A stretch of 21,839 nt of DNA, taken from CAVQRC01 sp963715045. Its GTDB lineage: Bacteria; Planctomycetota; Planctomycetia; Pirellulales; Lacipirellulaceae. A program made the translations under genes and the position numbers. Where the stretch lies: positions 1-21,839 of the forward strand of contig CAVQRC010000041.1 of assembly GCA_963715045.1 (NCBI GenBank), written 5' to 3'. Positions 1-7,598 of the stretch are shown here, piece after piece; the stretch's first letter is position 1; each line of letters begins with the position of its first letter. The notes beneath the pieces were generated by a model, which did not search any database, was not told the DNA's origin, and was given only the letters and a program-made list of their open reading frames with translations.

Positions 1-1288
1 CGCGACGCCATCTCCGTCGACGGTGCTGCCGAACGTGGCGTTCGCGGCATTGATCGTGACGTCGGTGGTGAGGACGACCGCGTCGTTGTAGATCTGATCA
101 CCGGTGGTCGTGATCGTGGCTGCGTTGAGATCGGTCGTCCCGGCGGCATCGGTGGTGAGACTGGCCAGGGCGATGGTGCCGCCGACATTGCCTTCAAACG
201 TGGTCGTGGCCGAGGCGTTGACGGTGAGTGCCCGGCCCATGACGCCGTCTCCGTCGACGGTGCCGCCGAACGTGGCGTTCGCGGCATTGATCGTGACGTC
301 GGTGGTGAGGACGACCGCGTCGTTGTAAACCTGATCACCGGTGGTCGTGATCGTGGCTGTGTTGAGATCGGTCGTCCCGGCGGCGTCGGTGGTGAGACTG
401 GCCAGGGCGATGGTGCCGCCGACATTGCCTTCAAACGTGGTCGTGGCCGAGGCGTTGACGGTGAGTGCCCGGCCCATGACGCCGTCTCCGTCGACGGTGC
501 CGCCGAACGTGGCGTTCGCGGCATTGATCGTGACGTCGGTGGTGAGGACGACCGCGTCGTTGTAAACCTGATCACCGGTGGTCGTGATCGTGGCTGCGTT
601 GAGATCGGTCGTCCCGGCGGCGTCGGTGGTGAGACTGGCCAGGGCGATGGTGCCGCCGACGGTGCCTTCAAACGTGGTCGTGGCCGAGGCGTTGACAGTG
701 AGAGCCCGGCCCATGACGCCGTCTCCGTCGACGGTGCTGCCGAACGTGGCGTTCGCGGCATTGATCGTGACGTCGGTGGTGAGGACGACCGCGTCGTTGT
801 AAACCTGATCACCGGTGGTCGTGATCGTGGCTGCGTTGAGATCGGTCGTCCCGGCGGCGTCGGTGGTGAGGCTGGCCAAAGCGGTGGTGCCGCCGACGGT
901 GCCTTCAAACGTGGTCGTGGCCGAGGCGTTGACGGTGAGTGCCCGGCCCATGACGCCGTCCCCGTCGACGGTGCTGCCGAACGTGGCGTTCGCGGCATTG
1001 ATCGTGACGTCGGTGGTGAGGACGACCGCGTCGTTGTAAACCTGATCACCGGTGGTCGTAATCGTGGCCGCGTTGAGATCGGTTGTTCCCGGAGCGTCGG
1101 TGACGAGATGATTGAGCGCGTTGGTTGCGCCGACGTCGCCGAAAAACTGCGTCGCTCCCGGTGTGTTGATGGTCAGATCCCAGGGACCGTTTCCATCGCC
1201 ATCGACGGTATTGTTGAAAACCACATTCGTGGCAGTGAGCACCGCATCGGCGGAGAGTTCGACGGGATCGTTGTAGATCTGGTCGCCG
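1..1288 (-). repeat. Tandem 237-bp coding repeats (79-aa units)
   Basis: The same 237-bp block recurs in register at about 104-340, 341-577, 578-814 and 815-1051, preceded by a partial copy at 1-103 and followed by a clearly diverged copy at about 1052-1288. The inner copies differ at only a few bases each (for example ACATTGCC versus ACGGTGCC near 190 and 658, and GCTGCG versus GCTGTG near 120 and 357). The period is exactly 79 codons, so gain or loss of a copy keeps the frame. The gradient from near-identical inner units to a diverged outer unit suggests recent amplification or homogenisation by recombination. Confidence 0.95.
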
Positions 1289-1480
1289 ACCGTCGTGACC
1301 ACTCCCGACAACATGTCCGTTCCCATACCTGCACACGTCACAAGAAACGCAATACCGTCCGGATCCTCGGAGGTGGACTGCCCAAACGATTCCTGAAGAA
1401 GCAGAAAGTCCAATCCGTCGACGACGCCGTCGTTGTTGGCATCGCCATCACTCACGGTCGCCCCGCTGGTCAACCCAAAG
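1..1480 (-). CDS. Repeat region of the same giant adhesin (79-residue beta-helix-like units), partial at window edge
   Basis: This is the continuation of the leader-bearing gene after the frame change, with no start codon of its own and open to the left edge. It begins with the second dockerin-like loop (SDGDANNDGVVDGLDF, about 1395-1450). The diverged second unit (VGDQIYNDPVELSADAV, upstream of about 1310) follows, then four full and one partial near-identical 79-residue units. Each unit contains TTTGDQVYNDAVVLTTDVT, a GGTVDGDG turn and TTFEGNVGGTIALASLTTD. The G-Q-x-Y-x-x-x-V-x-L-x-x-D pattern is typical of filamentous-haemagglutinin-like and other beta-helical adhesin repeats. Joined with the leader fragment it makes at least 721 codons. 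The units are rich in Thr, Val, Ala and Asp, nearly free of Lys and without Cys, as expected for a secreted beta-solenoid. Ligand and attachment mode cannot be read here; the C-terminus lies outside the window. Confidence 0.75.
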
Positions 1481-2164
1481 CCCGGCGCTCCAGATCAGGA
1501 AATCGTCTCCATCGACGGATCCGTTGGAATCGAAGTCCACCCCGCTCGATCGGGCGCCGAGGTTGCCGCCAAACACCGTCGCGCCCAGGGGCGACTGAAT
1601 ATCGACTCCATAGGCCGAGTTGCCTGCGATTCCGTCGTTGAGGGCATTGATGTCAGCTTCGAAGTAGAGGCTTCCCTCGGATGACTCGAAGACGACGTCC
1701 GCGCCGACGAGGACGCCACCGCGGTAATGTTGGTCGCCGCCCGGTCCACCGGTTTCTACTTTCGGAACCATCACGTAAATTGTGTCGGCGGCGAGATCGA
1801 TCTTCGCCGCAGGCAGTTCGAAGGCGGCATCTCCTTCGAGGATCAGTGAATCTTTTCCCGTTCCCAGATCAACGGTGAGCGAACGGATGTTTTCCGAGGG
1901 CAACATCTGGACGCCCGGCACGGCCGGGTCGAAGTCGTAGCGATTGGCGTAGCCGCTGCCTTCGAGGTTGAGGTTGTGTGTCAGGTTTCCGGCGAAGGTT
2001 CCGAGGATGAGCACCTCGGCGGGATCGCCGACACCGTCGGAGACGAAACTGAGTTGGCCATCCACCAGGTTCGCAGTCACTGCTAGAAGTCGACGTTCCT
2101 CGAGGCGTTCGGCACCGAAGAGACGGCGTTTTTGCGGAGAGTTGGATTGTTTGCGAAAGGACAT
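1448..2164 (-). CDS. N-terminal part of a large planctomycete surface adhesin (LEPR-XLL-type leader, dockerin-like loop)
   Basis: The ATG is at 2164-2162. Residues 21-28 read LEERRLLA, a variant of the LEPR-XLL leader found at the start of very large exported planctomycete proteins. Residues 30-140 look beta-rich and have no family I recognise. From about residue 142 (GDQHYRGGVLVGADV) the sequence aligns with the 79-residue units encoded further on (GDQVYNDAVVLTTDV), so this is the first, most diverged unit. At residues 210-225 a dockerin/EF-hand loop appears (DFDSNGSVDGDDFLIW). The frame then runs into a TGA at 1448. The adjacent frame carries the natural continuation (FGLTSG, then a second loop DANNDGVVDG), so this is not the true C-terminus: one base is surplus in CCC 1481-1483. 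No strong Shine-Dalgarno precedes the ATG. Role inferred: cell-surface or secreted adhesin. Confidence 0.75.
   Translation of the reverse strand: MSFRKQSNSPQKRRLFGAERLEERRLLAVTANLVDGQLSFVSDGVGDPAEVLILGTFAGNLTHNLNLEGSGYANRYDFDPAVPGVQMLPSENIRSLTVDLGTGKDSLILEGDAAFELPAAKIDLAADTIYVMVPKVETGGPGGDQHYRGGVLVGADVVFESSEGSLYFEADINALNDGIAGNSAYGVDIQSPLGATVFGGNLGARSSGVDFDSNGSVDGDDFLIWSAGLWVDQRGDRE
1481..1483. other. Frame break in the adhesin gene (extra C in CCC)
   Basis: On the minus strand the sequence GCCGGGCTTTGGG gives SAG-LW and then a stop 33 bases on. With one G of GGG removed it gives SAG-FGLTSG and runs into the second dockerin-like loop and all the beta-helix repeats. The dockerin pattern (D-x-N/D-G-x-V-D-x-x-D-F followed by FG) is complete only in the joined reading. 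Confidence 0.8.
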
Positions 2165-2399
2165 GAGGCGAGTTCCCGAAGCCGTGATGAGGCGCAGCGA
2201 TGGAAAGGCGAGTGCCGAATAGAGCGGTTAGATTAGGTAATTGGCGTAGTATAGTTAGGTTTCACAAGACCATCTGGGGAAAGCGGTTAGCACGGTCGGG
2301 GTTCGGGCTGCCGTGCTGGAAAAAGCTGGCAGTTGAGCGAACAATGCAGCAGCCCCGTCGCTTCAGACGAGGGGAAAGCCAGCCACAGGGGACTCGAGG
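2165..2399. promoter_or_regulatory. Divergent intergenic region between adhesin and kinase genes
   Basis: The two start codons face away from each other, so this 235-bp spacer must hold promoters for at least one of them. The AT-richest pocket is about 2228-2262. It contains TATAGT at 2250-2255 with a weak TTAGAT 16 bases upstream, a possible but poor sigma-70-like match toward the kinase. No clear operator repeats were seen. Confidence 0.3.
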
Positions 2400-3692
2400 A
2401 TGCGGAATTGGCAGCCAGGCGACGAGCCTGTTCCGGGTCGTCGTTTGATCGAAGTGCTTGGCAGCGGCGGATTTGGCGTCGTGTGGAGTGCCACGGCCCC
2501 GGGTGGGTTTCGGACGGCGTTGAAGTTCATCCCGATCGATGATCACGACACGAGTGGACTGCGGGAGTTTCTGGGTTTGTGGTGCGTCAAGGACGTCCGA
2601 GACACCCATCTGGCGAAGATGCAGGGGATCTGGTTTCTGGACCAGGAAGACGCGGTTCTCGAGGAGGGGGCGGTTGAGGACCTGCTGCGGGAGGTGAAAG
2701 CCGACACGGCCGGTCCGATGGACCAGACGCTGGTCGTTGGCACGCGGCGTCCGACGACGATCGTGGTCGGTATGGAGCAGTGCGACAAAACCCTTGGGCA
2801 GGTGCTCGAGGAGTATGTGTCGGCCGGGCTTACGGGAATTCCGGTCGACGAATTGCTGGAGTACATGACGTACGCGGCGAAGGGGATCGACTATCTGAAT
2901 TGCAATGACCACGCGTCCGGGGCGGTGACTTCCAAAGGCAAGCACGGCAATCGGAAGCCGATCATTCACGGCGACATCAAACCGGCGAACATCATGATTG
3001 ACGGTTCGGGGGTGAAGATTGTCGACTACGGCGTGGCTCAATACCTGGCCAGCGACGACTTGCGGAAGACACTGCAGCTGAAGGCGGGGACGATTGCTTA
3101 CATGGCGCCGGAGCGGCTTGACCAACGGGACGCGCTCTCGTCGGACCAATACGCTCTGGCGATCACCTATTGCGAGTTGCGAACCGGGCGGCTTCCGTTT
3201 TCCAAAGAAGCGACGACTTCGCAGATGCGGCTGATGCGGGAGATCTCGCACGGTCGGCTCGATCTCGAGGGGCTCTCTTCAGCCGAGCAGGCGGTCATCC
3301 AGAACGCGACTTCCCCGCTTGAAGAGAACCGCCGTTACGCGAGCTGCGTCGAGTTCGTCAATGCGTTAAAGCAGGCGGTGAGCGGAGAAGAGCAGGTCCG
3401 CACCCGCCAGGACCGCACGTGGCGTGTGATGTTCGCGGCAATCGTGTGCATTGCGATGGCGATTGCTGCGATCTGGTACGGGCGAAATGGCGGCCCGACT
3501 ACGCCGCTATCTGTTCAAGTCGCCCGGGCGATCGAGGAAGGCCGTCTCGATTACGCCGCGGGTCGCGTTGTGGATGCAGAACGCGAGCGGCAAGCGTCGG
3601 GTGAAGAAGATGGGGGGGGAAATTGGCCAGTCGGTGCAATTGATTTTCAACCAGCTCGACGACGTCGCGGCAGCGTTGCGCGAGAAGTATGA
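2400..3692 (+). CDS. Membrane-anchored Ser/Thr protein kinase, N-terminal catalytic part (non-RD)
   Basis: The Hanks-type kinase domain spans about residues 15-325. The Gly-rich loop is LGSGGFGVVW (20-29), the ATP-binding Lys is K42 (ALKF), the catalytic loop is HGDIKPANIM (190-199) with D192 and K194, the metal-binding motif is DYG (209-211), and GTIAYMAPE (230-238) ends the activation segment. HGD in place of HRD makes it a non-RD kinase, a class often not controlled by activation-loop phosphorylation. Helix 343-359 (VMFAAIVCIAMAIAAIW) is one transmembrane segment, placing the kinase in the cytoplasm and what follows outside. After about residue 404 the frame becomes low-complexity and Arg-rich and stops at 3692. 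The real continuation is in the next frame after a G8 tract at 3612-3619. With one G fewer, the gene is a single 1652-residue protein ending at 7359. AGGGGA lies about 8 bases before the ATG and supports this start. Confidence 0.9.
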   Translation: MRNWQPGDEPVPGRRLIEVLGSGGFGVVWSATAPGGFRTALKFIPIDDHDTSGLREFLGLWCVKDVRDTHLAKMQGIWFLDQEDAVLEEGAVEDLLREVKADTAGPMDQTLVVGTRRPTTIVVGMEQCDKTLGQVLEEYVSAGLTGIPVDELLEYMTYAAKGIDYLNCNDHASGAVTSKGKHGNRKPIIHGDIKPANIMIDGSGVKIVDYGVAQYLASDDLRKTLQLKAGTIAYMAPERLDQRDALSSDQYALAITYCELRTGRLPFSKEATTSQMRLMREISHGRLDLEGLSSAEQAVIQNATSPLEENRRYASCVEFVNALKQAVSGEEQVRTRQDRTWRVMFAAIVCIAMAIAAIWYGRNGGPTTPLSVQVARAIEEGRLDYAAGRVVDAERERQASGEEDGGGNWPVGAIDFQPARRRRGSVAREV

Positions 3693-6600
3693 CGAAGACC
3701 GTTACGATCAGGCGGTCGAGAGTTGCCAGATGCTGATCCAGGAGGGACTCCAGCAGCCGACGAGCCGGCGAAAACTGGCAGCGGTTTGTGAGACGGCCTG
3801 TGGCCACGTGCGGCAGCAGCTTTTCGAGGCACGTTCCGAGATGTCAACGAGCGACCTGGCCGGGTTGCAGAAGCTGCTCAGCGAGCGGGTCCTGGCGGTG
3901 ATGCAAGCTTCGGATCCGCTCCCGGGCGATCGTCTGGCGGAACAGATCCAGGCAGGTGCCAATCTATTGCTGGCCAGGCTGCAACTCCGCGAGAATCCCC
4001 CGCGGTCGGAACTGGTAGCGGCGACCCTCGGCCAGATTCAGACTTTCGATCCAGACCGTGAGATTCTCTCACCTCAGCAACATGCCTATGCCGCGATGAT
4101 CGACTTCATCACGCGGGAAGCCGAATTGCAGGGGGGCCGCGAGCGAAGCGAGCAGAGCGAATTGCTGCGGTTGTACGCGGCAACGGTCGCCTTGCGAGAC
4201 GCCGCGTTCGCTCCCACGGAGTCCCCAGGTTCGACCGGGACGGTGCCGCTTGCGGCCTGGGAAAACGCGGCGTTCGCGGCGGCACACGACCATCTGTGCC
4301 GGAGTGTCGCGGCAGCCGCGTACTGGGTCACCGACGACGAGTTCGCGAAACTCGCCGACAAGCACTGTCCCGAACTGGGCGATCGGGTCGCCGGGCTGAT
4401 CAACCTGGCCCGCCGACTGCGAAGGTCGGGTGTGGTTGGTCAGATTCGCGAAGCCGAATTTCGGCTCGAAAGGGCCGCCGAGATCGACGCCGAGCGTGGC
4501 GGTCAACACCGCGACGTCATCGCCGATGAACGGCTGGCACTCAAACTCACCAGCCCGCTCTCAACCGATGGCCAGTTGCTCGACCTGCTGCGTTCCGCCG
4601 ACCCGCCGTTCCCTCAGTGGTTGCGGGTGGGTGACCAGTTGCGACAAGAGTTGCTTGCCGAGCAACTGCCGCAGCTGTCGCCTGCCCGCCGCGGGCTGAT
4701 TGAGGCTTTCAGCACCGAAGCCCGGCTCGAAGCGACGGGTCGCCTGGGTGATGGTGACTTGATTGCCGCGGAAGCCGCGGTGGAGCGTGTGACCGAAGGA
4801 CCCCTGCTGCCGTATGTGAAGTACGTCGCGGTGATTGCCAGGGCTGCGGCTGATCCCGGCCCGCAGTATGCCTCACAGATCGAGCAATGGCTCGCTGCGG
4901 GTTACGGCGAGTTTCTTCAAAATACGTTTCGTGCCCGCCGTGCCCACGATCTACTTCTGGCCGCCCTCCAGGTCGATGTCGCTCCGAAGCCCTCACGTTT
5001 CGTGCCCCAACAGATCGTGCGAGGAAAGGCGACCGACGTGGTGGAGCGGGCCGCTGCCGCCCGCCGGCTGGTCATTTCGCCGGAAGCGGATCGAGCCTGG
5101 CTGCTAGCCACAACGCTGGGCCGCGACGTGGACCCTGAGAAAACCGATTGGCGGGAGGTCGGGCGGGTCGCCAGCCGACTTCTCGCTGAGAATCAGGTCG
5201 ACGACCCGATCGTCACCGGATGCACTTATCTGGCGAAGGCGAGAGCCCTCGTAGCGATCGATCGCGCAGCCGGTACGGAAAGGTACACCGCTCCAGCGAT
5301 CGAAGCCTTCTGTGCCGCCGTGCAGCGACTGGTGGACAGACCGGCCGAAGAACTTTCAGAACCCGAAGCGCGAGCGGTCTTTCAAGAGGCCATCTGGCCA
5401 GCGCTCGAATTGGCCGACCGCCAGTTCGCCGCCAACCCCAAAGGTTCGCCGCAGCTGTACGAAATCTATCGCCGAGCCGGCTTCCTGATATGGAAGTCCG
5501 AATACGCCTCGGCAATGGTGCTGGCCCGCGGAGAATCGCCGGCCGACGTCGCCTACCAGGCCTTCGCCAGGGCCCGGGCGACTTGCCCGCCGGAGCTGCT
5601 GCCGGACGTCGCCTTAGTCGTAGCTCAAGCTCGTACGCTGATTAAACGGAGGCAAACTGAGCCGCAGTGGCTCGACCAGCTGGTGCATATGGCGGGTGAA
5701 CTGATCGAGACTCCGGCGGGCCAGCAGTCCGCCGCGGCGCACCGTTTGATGGCCATTGCCTGCCAACAACAGTCGAAGTGGGCGCCGGTCGCGATCGCGA
5801 AAAAGGTCGAGTTGCTGCAGAGCGCGATTTCCTATTTCCGCACTGCGGAAGAACTGCAGCAATCGGCCGCGGACGAGCCGATCACTCCCGAAGAAGAGGC
5901 GGAATACATCGTTGCGCTGAGCGACACGTATCTGAATTTTGCGTTCTATGCCGATACGCTGAAGCTCGAAGACGTTCGCGACAGCCTGGTGCGGGCAGCC
6001 ACCGAAGCGGAGCGGGCATGCCAACTGCTGCGGGCATCGACCGAAGGCAGCCCGAACCTCGGGGAAGACAGCCCTCAACTCGTCAACGCCTACATCGCCT
6101 GGGGGAATGCTCTTGAGGACCTCGCGATGTACGGCAAGTACGACATGCAGCAGACGTTTGCCGCAGCGGTCGCCAAGTTTCGCCTGGCGGAGCAGAGCTA
6201 CCCGTTGAATCGACCGCAGTCGGGGCTCAAGGCAAAGCTCAATCTGGGGCGCACGCGATGGCGAAGCGTGCAGCATTCGGCGGTGCCGGAGGGCCGCGAC
6301 GAACAGGAGCTCAAGCAGGCGATGGCGGATCTGGCCGGGGCGATCGCCCTCGCCGATCAGGCCCACGTAGACCGTGAATACGCCGCGTCCGAGTTGATCG
6401 AGGATGCCGCGGAAGCCCTGTTCTGGCAAAGCCGCGTGTTCGAGCAACTCGGCGACGTGGCGGCAGCCCGAGCCAGCGTGGACCGCGCGATCGATTTGGC
6501 CAGCCGCGTCCAAAGTGACGAGATGCTCGTCTTTCGCGTGCAACAAGCGAAGCTCGCCGACAAGGCAGGTGACGATAAAGCCGTCGTCTCCCTGGCCACC

Positions 6601-7359
6601 GAACTCGCAGAACGCATTGCCGAAGAGGAGACGGTTCCAACTCGCGTCTTGTTCGAGTTGATCCCCCTGATCGCGGCAGACCTGCAGGATGGCGAGGGCC
6701 AATCGATCGCCGATCAATTGCTGAAAGGCTTTCCAGATACGGCTCTGGGACGTGCCTTTCGGGCCCGGCTATTGATGATTCGGGGCGAATACGCTGCGGC
6801 GAAGCAGGTGCTCGACGGTGATGGAATCGACGCCGAGGAAGACGAAGCCGGTCAGTCGCGCGAGTTCAGGACGATTCAGGCCGACGTCGACGGCAATCTC
6901 GCGATGCTTCGCTCCAAAGCGATCCAGACGGGTGGCGGAAATCCGGCGACCCTCTTTGAGCGGTTTTTGGGCGTGGCGGGTGACCTTGACGCAGCAATTC
7001 GGCACCGTGACAGCACACTGCCTGACGAGCTTCAGGAGAAATTGCGGCAGATCGCCACGGCCGAGACGGTCGACGCGGCGAACGAACGGTGGTCGCGGCT
7101 TCAGCGATGGGAAGCGGTGATGCTCAGCAGGCACCTGTCGGAATCGATCTATTGGAGGATCAACGTCGCGACGATTGTGGTCTTTCTCGACAAGCAAGGT
7201 GTTCTCGAGGACGATGCGGCCCAACTCGCCAAACCGATTCGCCGGGCCCTCGAAGTGGTACTTCCCTTGCGTGGAGATTACGTGCCGTTGCCGTCATTCC
7301 AGGAAAGGGAACTCGGCACGGTGCTCATCCCGTATTTGTTACAGAAACTGGCCGGCTGA
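3610..7359 (+). CDS. Large TPR-like helical C-terminal region of the kinase, in shifted frame
   Basis: About 1250 residues of almost entirely alpha-helical, Ala/Glu/Leu/Arg-rich sequence. The reading frame is open further upstream, but the part before about 3610 is the shadow of the kinase's membrane helix and linker. I therefore place its real content from the G8 tract onward, as the extracytoplasmic part of the kinase. Helix pairs with TPR-like A/L/Y spacing are plainest in the last third: around 6400-6500 (AEALFWQSRVFEQLGDVAAA) and 6730-6830 (FRARLLMIRGEYAAAKQVLD). Earlier parts are probably degenerate TPR/SEL1-like helices. No catalytic motif is visible. Kinase-membrane-TPR architectures are common in planctomycetes, where such tails are taken to sense or scaffold partners outside the membrane. 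If instead translated alone it would lack a signal sequence, which argues for the joined protein. Confidence 0.7.
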   Translation: MGGEIGQSVQLIFNQLDDVAAALREKYDEDRYDQAVESCQMLIQEGLQQPTSRRKLAAVCETACGHVRQQLFEARSEMSTSDLAGLQKLLSERVLAVMQASDPLPGDRLAEQIQAGANLLLARLQLRENPPRSELVAATLGQIQTFDPDREILSPQQHAYAAMIDFITREAELQGGRERSEQSELLRLYAATVALRDAAFAPTESPGSTGTVPLAAWENAAFAAAHDHLCRSVAAAAYWVTDDEFAKLADKHCPELGDRVAGLINLARRLRRSGVVGQIREAEFRLERAAEIDAERGGQHRDVIADERLALKLTSPLSTDGQLLDLLRSADPPFPQWLRVGDQLRQELLAEQLPQLSPARRGLIEAFSTEARLEATGRLGDGDLIAAEAAVERVTEGPLLPYVKYVAVIARAAADPGPQYASQIEQWLAAGYGEFLQNTFRARRAHDLLLAALQVDVAPKPSRFVPQQIVRGKATDVVERAAAARRLVISPEADRAWLLATTLGRDVDPEKTDWREVGRVASRLLAENQVDDPIVTGCTYLAKARALVAIDRAAGTERYTAPAIEAFCAAVQRLVDRPAEELSEPEARAVFQEAIWPALELADRQFAANPKGSPQLYEIYRRAGFLIWKSEYASAMVLARGESPADVAYQAFARARATCPPELLPDVALVVAQARTLIKRRQTEPQWLDQLVHMAGELIETPAGQQSAAAHRLMAIACQQQSKWAPVAIAKKVELLQSAISYFRTAEELQQSAADEPITPEEEAEYIVALSDTYLNFAFYADTLKLEDVRDSLVRAATEAERACQLLRASTEGSPNLGEDSPQLVNAYIAWGNALEDLAMYGKYDMQQTFAAAVAKFRLAEQSYPLNRPQSGLKAKLNLGRTRWRSVQHSAVPEGRDEQELKQAMADLAGAIALADQAHVDREYAASELIEDAAEALFWQSRVFEQLGDVAAARASVDRAIDLASRVQSDEMLVFRVQQAKLADKAGDDKAVVSLATELAERIAEEETVPTRVLFELIPLIAADLQDGEGQSIADQLLKGFPDTALGRAFRARLLMIRGEYAAAKQVLDGDGIDAEEDEAGQSREFRTIQADVDGNLAMLRSKAIQTGGGNPATLFERFLGVAGDLDAAIRHRDSTLPDELQEKLRQIATAETVDAANERWSRLQRWEAVMLSRHLSESIYWRINVATIVVFLDKQGVLEDDAAQLAKPIRRALEVVLPLRGDYVPLPSFQERELGTVLIPYLLQKLAG
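3612..3619. other. G8 homopolymer at the kinase/TPR frame change
   Basis: Eight consecutive G follow GAAGAAGAT. With seven G the kinase frame reads GEEDGGEIGQ and flows into the long downstream frame; with eight it terminates at 3692. The tract is therefore either an indel error or a slippage-prone switch in the periplasmic juxtamembrane stretch. Confidence 0.85.
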
Positions 7360-7598
7360 TCCGCCGTTAAGATCGGGCCGCTCGTTGTATCTACCTCAAG
7401 TTCCCCCCGCGGAGAGCCGATTCCAATGAGGAGGGTTCTATCGAATGTGCGGCCCGGCAGCGCGCGCAATCGGCTTACGGCAGGAATCCGTATATTGCAG
7501 ATAATCCGGGATTCGATCGCAAGCTGCGAATCGAACCGTCTCTGAAGTGCGGCGTTTCTCACGCCCGCTTCGAGCAAAACAGGTGGGGGGACGAGCCT
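7360..7598. other. Intergenic region upstream of the TonB-dependent receptor
   Basis: A 239-bp spacer with no supported ORF. An AT-richer stretch near 7487-7515 could hold a promoter, but I see no convincing -35/-10 pair. AGGTGGGGGG at 7581-7590 is a purine-rich ribosome-binding site 8 bases before the GTG at 7599 and decides that start. No Fur-box-like AT palindrome was seen. Confidence 0.4.

Noticed and set aside
104..1039. Four similar 74-residue plus-strand ORFs
   Set aside because: They are antisense shadows of the 237-bp adhesin repeats. The minus-strand frame is continuous across repeats and has adhesin-type sequence; the plus-strand frame is broken once per unit.
2262..3251. Minus-strand ORF of 329 residues opposite the kinase
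   Set aside because: Arg/His/Pro-rich shadow of a clear kinase domain in GC-rich DNA.
5614..6717. Minus-strand ORF of 367 residues opposite the TPR-like region
   Set aside because: Antisense shadow with Arg/Leu/Gly-rich composition and no recognisable motif, opposite a helical coding frame.
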